From positions 1 to 27,846 of the forward strand of contig CANDEH010000020.1 in NCBI GenBank assembly GCA_947383645.1: DNA of 27,846 nucleotides, read 5' to 3'. The notes beneath the pieces were generated by a model. It had not been told where the DNA came from. It made no database searches and saw only the letters and a list, made by a program, of their open reading frames with translations. Of the stretch, positions 22,012 through 27,846 are shown one piece after another (the first letter of the stretch is position 1; each line of letters begins with the position of its first letter). The stretch comes from an uncultured Clostridia bacterium. Its GTDB lineage: Bacteria > Bacillota > Clostridia > Oscillospirales > Oscillospiraceae. A program made the position numbers and the translations under genes.

Positions 22012-23691
22012 ATGAAACTGTCCCTGACCGGTATCGGCGCAGAGGTACAGGATATCCTCTGTGGCTACATCAAAGCGGAGAGTATTACCAACTCTCCCGG
22101 TGAGCGGGAGGCGGAGACATACTTTTTGAACTGCTTCCGCTCCCAGCCCTACTGGCAGGCGCACCCGGATTACCTGGGGAGACAGCCGATTTCCGGAGAC
22201 CCCCATGGCCGGGCCGCCGCCTTTGCCATGGTGCGGGGCGGCGGGGAGGACACTGTGGTCTTTGTCCACCACAACGACGTGGTGACTGTGGAGGATTTTA
22301 AGCTCCTCAGACCCCTGGCCTTCTCCCCGGAGGAGCTGGAGAGGGAGCTGAAAAAGCTGCGCCACACGCTGCCCCCGGAGCCCCGTTCGGATCTGGACAG
22401 CGGCGCCTGGCTCTTTGGCCGGGGCGTGTGCGATATGAAGGGCGGCGGCGCGGTGCAGATGGCGCTGCTGTCCCGCTACGCTCAGCTGGTGCAGGAGGAT
22501 CCCGACAGCCTCCCCGGCACGCTGATTGTCCTGGCTGTGCCCGACGAGGAGAATCTCTCGGCGGGGATGTGCGCGGCGGTGCCCCTGCTGCGGCAGCTGA
22601 AGGAGCGCTATGGTCTCCGCTACCGCCTGATGATTAATTCCGAGCCCCACCAGCGCAGAGATCCGGCCCGGGGCGTGTTCTCCCTGGGCTCGGTGGGAAA
22701 GCTGATGCCCTTTGTCTACGTCCGGGGATCCCTCTCCCATGCGGGGAAGGTGTTCGAGGGCTTTAACCCCGCCGGCGTGATGGGGGAGATTGTCCGGCGG
22801 ACGGAGCTGAATATGGACCTTTCTGACGCGGTGGGCCGGGAGTCGTCGCCGCCCCCCACCTGGCTCTATCTCCGGGATCGGAAGATCCAGTACGATGTGT
22901 CCATGCCCCTGTCCATCGCCGGCTGCCTCAGCGTGCTGACGCTGCATCAGACGCCCGCCCAGATCCTCAGCAAGATCCGCGACATCTGTCAGGAGAGCTT
23001 CGATGTGGTGGTGCGGCGGATGAACGACAGCTGGCACAGCTTCCAGGACGCCACCGGCCGGCCCCGGCGTCTGCTCCCCTGGCACACCAAGGTGACGGAC
23101 TTTGCCACCCTCTACGGAGAGGCCGCCGCCAGCCACGGCGACAGCTTCCACCAGGCCTATGAGGGGGAGATTGAGCGCCTGGCTCAGGAGAACGGGGCGG
23201 GGCGTCTGTCCCTTCTGGAGTGCAGTCTCCAACTGGTGGATTTCGTCTATGACTATGTGGACGATCTGTCTCCCCGCGTGGTGTACGGGCTGATTCCGCC
23301 CTACTACCCCAATGTGTCCAACCTGTTCTTCCCCCGGCTCTCCCCGGAAATTCGGGATCTGGGGCAGACCCTGGGAGATTTTACCCGGGAGACCTTTGAG
23401 CAGGAGTATGTCTCGGAGTACTTCTTCACCGGCATCTCCGATCTGAGTTACACCAGTATAGAGGACGGCAAAGCGATTGTCAACGCTCTGGAGCGGTCTA
23501 TGCCCCTGTTCGGCAGACTCTACCATATTCCCGTGGCCGATATTGAAGCTGTCTCCATGCCCTGCATCAACATCGGCCCCTGGGGCAAGGACTTCCACAA
23601 ACTTACCGAGCGGGTGCTGAAGGAGGACATCTACGAGCGCACACCGCAGATTATCCAGCGGGCGATTGAGGTTGTGCTGGGAATGGCGTAG
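22012..23691 (+). CDS. M20-family metallopeptidase, RocB-like
   Basis: The product has 559 residues, the length of RocB proteins and longer than most M20 enzymes. ATG 22012 follows AAGGAG by 9 bases. Metal-binding signatures of the M20 fold are present: FVHHNDVV (His87, Asp89), GRGVCDMKGG (Asp141) and AVPDEEN (Glu179/Glu180). A lid-domain region KLMPFVYVRGSLSHAGKVFEG follows, as in M20 enzymes. RocB lies in arginine-utilisation operons in Bacillus but its reaction is not established, so the substrate here is open; a peptide or N-acyl amino acid is the family expectation. It is cytoplasmic. It is last in a two-gene operon and is followed by a terminator. Confidence 0.9.
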   Translation: MKLSLTGIGAEVQDILCGYIKAESITNSPGEREAETYFLNCFRSQPYWQAHPDYLGRQPISGDPHGRAAAFAMVRGGGEDTVVFVHHNDVVTVEDFKLLRPLAFSPEELERELKKLRHTLPPEPRSDLDSGAWLFGRGVCDMKGGGAVQMALLSRYAQLVQEDPDSLPGTLIVLAVPDEENLSAGMCAAVPLLRQLKERYGLRYRLMINSEPHQRRDPARGVFSLGSVGKLMPFVYVRGSLSHAGKVFEGFNPAGVMGEIVRRTELNMDLSDAVGRESSPPPTWLYLRDRKIQYDVSMPLSIAGCLSVLTLHQTPAQILSKIRDICQESFDVVVRRMNDSWHSFQDATGRPRRLLPWHTKVTDFATLYGEAAASHGDSFHQAYEGEIERLAQENGAGRLSLLECSLQLVDFVYDYVDDLSPRVVYGLIPPYYPNVSNLFFPRLSPEIRDLGQTLGDFTRETFEQEYVSEYFFTGISDLSYTSIEDGKAIVNALERSMPLFGRLYHIPVADIEAVSMPCINIGPWGKDFHKLTERVLKEDIYERTPQIIQRAIEVVLGMA

Positions 23692-23699
23692 ACGTGCAG

Positions 23700-23730
23700 A
23701 AAAGGGAACCGGACTATCCGGTTTCCTTTT
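23700..23730 (+). terminator. Intrinsic terminator after the rocB-like gene
   Basis: AAAAGGGAACCGG (23700-23712) pairs with CCGGTTTCCTTTT (23718-23730), 12 of 13 bases, with loop ACTAT. The stem ends in a T-run, 8 bases past the stop codon. Confidence 0.85.
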
Positions 23731-23816
23731 GCGTTGTACAGGTGAAAACCACCATCTGGCAGAAGCTCTTTTCCCAGTGCCACGCACTTCTGCAAAGAGG
23801 CCTCCAAAGTGGAAAA

Positions 23817-25247
23817 CTATTTGTGGGTTCCCCCTCTTAAAACATAAAACGCAATTTCAGAGCTCTCCAAGACATCCTCTGCTCTGAAAGCAAATTGATA
23901 CGACAGCGTACCTTTATCAAATATGGGGTAATACTCCCTTCCGTTGAGAACTGCTGCCAGAGTAAGAATATCAGAAGGATCCTCTGTCGCTGACTCGCCC
24001 AGGCTTCCTGAAATAGATACAATTCTCTGATCCTGGGCCTGTAGCTGCAGATCTGCTATATCAACGTCCAATAGAATCTTTTCCGCAAACGGTGCTCCTG
24101 TTTCTGCGGTGTTGTTTTGCAGCCTATCTAAGGTGTAGTAACGTTTCTCTGCTTTATAACCGTCCCAATCACTTAGCTGCAACACGCGTTCCACCGCTTC
24201 ATAAATTACAATGTCCGGTTGAAATAATGAAATGTAGTACTCAATATTCGGCATGTTCAAGCTATGCAGCAGCATCAGTTCAGAGCAATGATTTACATAG
24301 TATTTATCAGATGCCTCAAAATAAGAATCACCAAAAATCAGAACCTTCGGCGCTCCATTCTGTAAAGCAGTTTCATTTTTATAGTAGAACCGATAATAAT
24401 TTGGCACGATTAGCGTTATCTGATCGAAAATTTCACGATCTCGTACAGCATCTGTGTGAATCAATGTATGGCAAGGGACCATCTCATCTATTTCAAAGTG
24501 TGACATGGGAAGTGACTGCATTTGCGTTTGCGATACCTCAAATTCCTCCCATTTCAATTCCCCCATCTCCGGAAATCTTTCATTTAAATAGTGGATGATC
24601 TGCTGCTGCCCATAAAATGTTCCTGTTGCATTCCAGTGTCCCGCATCATATTTTACGTTATACAGTTGATGCTCGTTTTTTAATGATAAAAACAGTTCTT
24701 TTGGGCTGAGATACGGTACCTCCTTTTTTTCCAACTGCTGAATAATCAGTTCTGAACGATTAGGCTGATCTTTGATATTGTACCCGTCTGGGAAATATTC
24801 CGGGTAAATGGTTTCCTTATTAGGACACAAATAGAACAGAAATTCGGCATCCATGTTTTGACAGAATTGCTCCAAACTTTTGAGGTAATCCGTATAGCTT
24901 TCGATGTATGTTGCATCCGCATCCAGGTGTTGATAGGTGACTAAATCCCATGGCGACATGATATACTCGCCTTTCCCATACACGTAAGATGGATGTACCA
25001 GCTTATGAAACGCAATATCGCAAAATTTTTGATATATCGTAATCATCTCGGTGCGAAAGCCTACCCGGTCCGATACATATCCCTCCACGCCGCTGCGGAA
25101 ACCATTTATTTGAAGGGCGGGAAATTCCTTTAAATTCCGGTTATCAAATTCCGACACCTGGTTTGGCTTTAAATTAGTAGTCAGCATTGGAACCACCAGG
25201 AGCATGGCTGATACCGCCAGAAATAAGATTTTGCTGATTCTTTTCAC
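23817..25247 (-). CDS. DHHW-family (AlgX/AlgJ-like) polysaccharide O-acetylation partner
   Basis: The product has 476 residues from GTG 25245-25247, with AGGAGG 7 bases upstream; ATG one base out of phase is immediately followed by TGA. A signal anchor covers about residues 5-24. The mature start SEFDNRNLKEFP matches the E-NR-L-FP opening of DHHW proteins. The SGNH/AlgX-type active site is visible as DAGHW (Asp201, His204) and IFGDSYFE (Ser308). These proteins act outside the membrane, taking acetyl from an MBOAT channel and placing it on a glycan. It is adjacent to, and transcribed with, the MBOAT gene (11 bases). Codon use is AT-rich, unlike the flanking genes, so it was probably acquired. 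Confidence 0.85.
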   Translation of the reverse strand: MKRISKILFLAVSAMLLVVPMLTTNLKPNQVSEFDNRNLKEFPALQINGFRSGVEGYVSDRVGFRTEMITIYQKFCDIAFHKLVHPSYVYGKGEYIMSPWDLVTYQHLDADATYIESYTDYLKSLEQFCQNMDAEFLFYLCPNKETIYPEYFPDGYNIKDQPNRSELIIQQLEKKEVPYLSPKELFLSLKNEHQLYNVKYDAGHWNATGTFYGQQQIIHYLNERFPEMGELKWEEFEVSQTQMQSLPMSHFEIDEMVPCHTLIHTDAVRDREIFDQITLIVPNYYRFYYKNETALQNGAPKVLIFGDSYFEASDKYYVNHCSELMLLHSLNMPNIEYYISLFQPDIVIYEAVERVLQLSDWDGYKAEKRYYTLDRLQNNTAETGAPFAEKILLDVDIADLQLQAQDQRIVSISGSLGESATEDPSDILTLAAVLNGREYYPIFDKGTLSYQFAFRAEDVLESSEIAFYVLRGGTHK

Positions 25248-25258
25248 ATGACTTCCTC

Positions 25259-26677
25259 CTAAAAACGGAAATAGATAAACGGACTGTAATTCCCATTGAC
25301 AATCATGCACATACAGCCAAATAGAAGCAGCCATAACCCTGCCATTTTTGGGTACACAAAGAACTGGGTGTCCGGAATTTCCAGACGCTTGGCGATACGG
25401 CCAGGAAGACCAAGGCTTACCACTATAGCGACAGTCAGTGTAAATAGTATTTGCTTATTTAAGTAGTATGCCAATCCAAATTGGCGGAATCCTTCCGGAC
25501 AAATTCCGACCATGGCCTGAAGATAAGCAATAGCATAGTGCAGGCTGCTGCTCCGGAACAAAACCCATCCCAGCACGACTACTAAAGCTGTATAAATCCA
25601 CCGCACCCCTTTTGGTATGGATAACACAAGGCCTCGGCGTTTTCCAATCCGCTCTGCAATCAGGAAAAATCCGTGCCACAATCCCCAAAACAGGAATGTA
25701 AATGCGGCGCCATGCCAAAGGCCGGTACAGAGAAAGACAATAAGCAGATTTACATACACATTTCCACGCCGGTTTCCACCGAGCGGGATATAGAGATAAT
25801 CCCGGAACCAGCTGCTGAGCGAGATATGCCATCTGCGCCAAAATTCTGTTACGGAAGATGAGATATACGGCAAATTAAAGTTTTCCTGGAAATGGAAACC
25901 AAATATACGTCCGATTCCTATTGCCATATCGGAATAACCGGAAAAATCAAAATAGATCTGAAATGTATAACAGATTGCCCCCAGCCAGGCGGTTGCCGGT
26001 TCCAATTGGCTGACCGGCAGTGAGAAGATCGGATCTGCGACAGATGCCAAAATATCAGCTATCATGACTTTTTTTGCTAAGCCGATGATAAAACGCTTTG
26101 TCCCCTCAACAATATCATTTAAAGAGCTCTCGCGTTCCTTGATTTCATGATAGATATCCGTATAACGTACGATTGGTCCCGCAATTAGCTGTGGGAACAG
26201 GGAGATGTACAGCGCAATATAAAAAGGATTTTTCTGTACCGGAACCTCTCCGCGGTATACGTCAATCACATAGGAGAGCCCCTGAAACGTAAAAAACGAC
26301 AAGCCAATCGGCAATGCGATTGACAGCGTCGGAAGGGGTTCCCATACCGTGATCTTCTGCATAATACGATTTACAATGCTGATGCTGAAGTTCATGTATT
26401 TGTAAAAGAATAAAAAACCGATATTTGCCAATATGTTGAGAATAAGAATGACTTTTGCCCAGACGGTTTTACGCAGCAGACACACACCAAGTCCGGATAC
26501 ATAATTGATAGCAATGGAAAAAAGGAGGAGGAAGATAAATTTTGGTTCTCCCCAGGTGTAAAAGGCCAGGCTGAAGAGCAATAAAGTGGCATTTCGGAGT
26601 TCTTTCCGGATAATAAAGTAGCATAAAAGGACAGCAGGAAAGAAATAAAATAAAAAAAGCACGCTGGAGAAAACCAA
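25259..26677 (-). CDS. MBOAT O-acyltransferase (AlgI/DltB/PatB-like)
   Basis: The product has 472 residues with about ten membrane helices. The TTG start at 26675-26677 has AAGGAG 10 bases upstream; MVFSSVLFLFYFFP is the usual AlgI start. Signatures are LSFFTFQGLSYVIDVYRG, LFPQLIAGPIVRY, FDFSGYSDMAIGIG, the block FWRRWHISLSSWFRDYLYIPLGGNR, and GLWHGAAFTFLFWG with the catalytic His. The family moves an acetyl (or D-alanyl) group across the membrane to an extracellular polymer. The partner DHHW gene and the absence of dltA/C/D favour polysaccharide acetylation over teichoic acid alanylation. The polymer's own synthesis genes are not in the window. AT-rich composition suggests transfer. Confidence 0.95.
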   Translation of the reverse strand: MVFSSVLFLFYFFPAVLLCYFIIRKELRNATLLLFSLAFYTWGEPKFIFLLLFSIAINYVSGLGVCLLRKTVWAKVILILNILANIGFLFFYKYMNFSISIVNRIMQKITVWEPLPTLSIALPIGLSFFTFQGLSYVIDVYRGEVPVQKNPFYIALYISLFPQLIAGPIVRYTDIYHEIKERESSLNDIVEGTKRFIIGLAKKVMIADILASVADPIFSLPVSQLEPATAWLGAICYTFQIYFDFSGYSDMAIGIGRIFGFHFQENFNLPYISSSVTEFWRRWHISLSSWFRDYLYIPLGGNRRGNVYVNLLIVFLCTGLWHGAAFTFLFWGLWHGFFLIAERIGKRRGLVLSIPKGVRWIYTALVVVLGWVLFRSSSLHYAIAYLQAMVGICPEGFRQFGLAYYLNKQILFTLTVAIVVSLGLPGRIAKRLEIPDTQFFVYPKMAGLWLLLFGCMCMIVNGNYSPFIYFRF

Positions 26678-26809
26678 TTCGTATCAGCTCCTTATTTACA
26701 GACAATTGATGTCCAACAGTGGGGAAGATCCGTAAAGACGTAATGTAGGATAAACAAAAGGTATCAGGATGATAGTTTTTATGCTTTAAGTGTTGATTGA
26801 CAGTAAAGT

Positions 26810-26926
26810 ACACTTTTTTGAAGCTAAGCAAGTCATTCAAATACAATTAAAAAAGTGTTGCAAAAATGTACATTTCATGCTATTATTGGCCTTGGAAAAT
26901 TGAGAAAGTATATTTCAAAAAAGTGT
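26810..26926. promoter_or_regulatory. Three AAAAAAGTGT motifs around a promoter, operator-like
   Basis: The 10-mer AAAAAAGTGT occurs at 26849-26858 (+, touching the -35 box), 26917-26926 (+, inside the predicted transcript) and 26810-26819 (minus orientation). The outer two extend to TTCAAAAAAGTGT plus one variable base and C, and form an inverted pair about 100 bp apart. Three copies in 117 bp is unlikely in random DNA even at this AT content, and the placement resembles a repressor looping site. Confidence 0.45.
26858..26886 (+). promoter_or_regulatory. Strong sigma-A-type promoter
   Basis: TTGCAA (26858-26863), exactly 17 bases, TATTAT (26881-26886), in an AT-rich context with A-tracts upstream. 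Transcription would start near 26893. No coding start follows; the transcript would end at 27009-27013. Confidence 0.5.
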
Positions 26927-27013
26927 GCATTTCTGTAAGATATTTCAGTAATAAAAGCAGAAAATACGGAAGCCGCTTGATGCAGAGGATGGTACTGCAT
27001 CAAGCGGCTTTTA
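26893..27013 (+). ncRNA. Candidate small RNA of about 120 nt
   Basis: A good promoter (26858-26886) and a strong intrinsic terminator (26971-27012) are 85 bases apart, and nothing between them looks coding. The 5' part is A/T-rich and unstructured and contains one AAAAAAGTGT motif; the 3' end is the terminator stem. It is divergent from the MBOAT operon, which could be its neighbour or target. Evidence is positional only. Ends are estimates. Confidence 0.4.
26971..27012 (+). terminator. Intrinsic terminator with 15-bp perfect stem
   Basis: AGCCGCTTGATGCAG (26971-26985) pairs with CTGCATCAAGCGGCT (26995-27009) around AGGATGGTA, followed by TTTATTGG. It is the strongest terminator in the right part of the window, with no protein gene upstream on the same strand. 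Confidence 0.8.
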
Positions 27014-27125
27014 TTGGTTGAGGAAGCCATCATACAATCAGTGAAGGCATTCAGCAAAAAAATTTTTAGCTTTAAGCATCACAAGAAATGGACTGCCAAC
27101 AAAAGTTCCCGACAGTGTGGCCTGA

Positions 27126-27287
27126 GACATTTGCCGGCAGCAGGATAAAGTCACTCCAGGCCATCAGCTTACTGGCGGCTATGATTATGGCAAGGAGAAA
27201 TTGACAGTTAAAGAAGATAGTGCGGAGGGATATTGGGTTTCTCCGGCTATGCTGCGGAGGCTGGCTTTCAACGGGACGGAACCCTTT
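27126..27287 (+). pseudogene. Orphan open frame abutting the IS fragment, possible gene remnant
   Basis: The frame is open after a TGA at 27123-27125 and reads ...TGGYDYGKEKLTVKEDSAEGYWVS... up to the point where the opposing transposase fragment begins. It has protein-like composition with no ribosome site or clear start, and I do not recognise it. It vaguely recalls the PYGY...DEEAA linker of large serine recombinases, too weakly to call. It may be a gene cut by the IS insertion, or chance. Confidence 0.25.
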
Positions 27288-27464
27288 TTATTGCCTGTGG
27301 GAGCGGTCCTCCAAGGAGCTCAATGTCCCATCGTATCGCTTGCGCCAGCGGTAGATATGCTGCTGGTTGGTATGGTAGCGGATGGCCGCCTTTGTGACAC
27401 CGTGTTTCTCTGTATACAAAATTAGGGATTGCCTATACCGGGCTGTTTGTGTTATCTTATCCAT
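27288..27464 (-). pseudogene. IS transposase N-terminal helix-turn-helix fragment (IS3/IS481-like)
   Basis: A 58-codon frame runs from ATG 27462-27464 to TAA 27288-27290. It reads MDKITQTARYRQSLILYTEKHGVTK..., then a helix-turn-helix with IYRWRKRYDGTLSSLEDRSHR, the usual start of IS3/IS481-type transposases. It stops after RSHRQ, where intact proteins continue into the DDE domain. The element is therefore truncated, and the break coincides with the end of the orphan frame to its left. Inactive. Confidence 0.7.
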
Positions 27465-27465
27465 A

Positions 27466-27536
27466 GCGAATAGGGGTCGCCTGCCTCTCGGTTTCGTCTC
27501 AGCAACTTTACCGTACCACAGGCCGCTCCTATTCGC
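27466..27536. repeat. Inverted repeat upstream of the transposase fragment
   Basis: GCGAATAGG (27466-27474) and CCTATTCGC (27528-27536) are perfect inverted copies, and similarity continues inward with mismatches to CCTG / CAGG. The left copy begins one base beyond the transposase ATG. It could be an IS end or a hairpin silencing read-through into the transposase. Confidence 0.5.
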
Positions 27537-27602
27537 AACTCTTTTCTTTATTTGTCACTCTTCGTTGTATCACCTACAGACGATGTTTGCGACGGGATAG
27601 AC

Positions 27603-27619
27603 CTCCCTCAAAAAGGGAG
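27603..27619. terminator. Short hairpin at the end of the second transposase
   Basis: CTCCC-TCAAAAA-GGGAG lies 16 bases past the stop of the minus-strand transposase. On that strand the loop is T-rich and the left arm is part of GGACACTCCC, which resembles an IS terminal repeat. Confidence 0.4.
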
Positions 27620-27634
27620 TGTCCAAAAGAAGAG

Positions 27635-27846
27635 TTAAAGGAAATCGAAGAAGGAAAAGGGCACAGCGGTCCCCGGATGGCAGGAACGGTAGCGATCTTT
27701 CTGGAGTCCAAAACGGTTATAGGCCTGAACAAAAACAGCAAGAACAGCCTGGAGATTCTCCAGCTTCCTCGGAAAACACCTGCTCCGCCGGGCCAGTGTT
27801 GGGATATAATGGCGCAAATCAGCGTTGACACCTTCCACCGTGAAGG
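27635..27846 (-). CDS. DDE transposase, C-terminal part (IS1-like group), cut by window edge
   Basis: The frame is open through the window edge and stops at 27635-27637. About 70 residues are visible: a TVEGVNADLRHYIP stretch holding the catalytic Glu helix, LARRSRCFPRKLENLQAV, then VQAYNRFG and the terminal PFSFFDFL. This tail is typical of IS1-related DDE transposases widespread in gut Firmicutes; the exact family needs the N-terminus. It lies next to a different transposase fragment, so the right edge is an insertion hot spot. Confidence 0.8.
   Translation of the reverse strand, partial: FTVEGVNADLRHYIPTLARRSRCFPRKLENLQAVLAVFVQAYNRFGLQKDRYRSCHPGTAVPFSFFDFL

Larger units (their letters stand above)
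26678..27125. other. AT-rich gap containing a candidate small-RNA unit
   Basis: Besides the promoter, transcript and operator-like motifs listed separately, the gap must hold the minus-strand promoter of the MBOAT pair, which I cannot locate with confidence. No protein gene is supported: open frames here lack ribosome sites. Confidence 0.5.

Noticed and set aside
21991..23787. Minus-strand frame of nearly 600 codons opposite the rocB-like gene
   Set aside because: Shadow of a GC-rich gene; no recognisable domain and no start signals.
1..27846. tRNA or rRNA genes
   Set aside because: I searched by eye for T-loop-like motifs and conserved rRNA segments and found none that fold or match convincingly.

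Overview
The window looks like chromosome of a GC-rich Firmicute, most likely the Oscillospiraceae (Flavonifractor/Lawsonibacter/Intestinimonas-like). The evidence is GC-rich codon use with strong AGGAGG-type ribosome sites, the Clostridia-type order nadD-yqeK / LCP / rsfS, single-copy smc-ftsY-rph-rdgB-yhbY housekeeping genes, a lipoprotein clostripain, and an SLH-domain surface protein. The genus is inference.

Region 1 (1-6,350). The tail of a sensor histidine kinase is followed by an opposing Tn4451-type TnpW gene. Next is what looks like a 5'-truncated DUF2207 membrane gene, then a zinc-ribbon/SHOCT protein, a C11 (clostripain) lipoprotein protease and a secreted three-repeat SLH protein. 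The last four genes read rightward as a cell-envelope cluster whose left end seems broken at a mobile-element junction.

Region 2 (6,350-7,960). A sirtuin and an ArsC/Spx-like protein are divergently transcribed. A 450-bp gap with hairpins follows.

Region 3 (8,000-18,244), all on the minus strand. In order of transcription: smc, ftsY, rph, rdgB, yhbY, a fused nadD-yqeK, an LCP cell-wall ligase gene and rsfS. This is a housekeeping block for chromosome organisation, protein targeting, RNA maturation, nucleotide sanitation, NAD synthesis, cell-wall polymer attachment and ribosome silencing. Three of its gaps carry intergenic repeats. A 187-bp six-hairpin element flanks ftsY in two copies, with compensatory base changes between them. 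Two of its occurrences begin exactly on the TAA stop codons of smc and ftsY. A different palindromic element of about 160 bp sits between yhbY and nadD-yqeK.

Region 4 (18,245-23,730). A decayed tyrosine-recombinase tail is followed by an AraC-family regulator. Then comes a structured element with 28/30-matching inverted repeats that encloses a 37-codon frame with a strong ribosome site. An unrecognised three-helix membrane protein and a RocB-like M20 peptidase follow as a likely two-gene operon.

Region 5 (23,800-27,846) is visibly AT-richer than the rest and looks acquired. It holds an MBOAT O-acyltransferase with a DHHW/AlgX-type partner (minus strand), which is the layout of an exopolysaccharide acetylation pair. 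Next is a promoter-to-terminator unit of about 120 nt with no gene, a candidate small RNA carrying three copies of AAAAAAGTGT around its promoter. Two transposase fragments lie at the right edge.

The strongest candidates for undescribed biology are the covarying multi-hairpin elements around ftsY, the 19,922-20,122 element with its mini-gene, and the candidate small RNA near 26,900. All calls come from reading the sequence; no database search was run.
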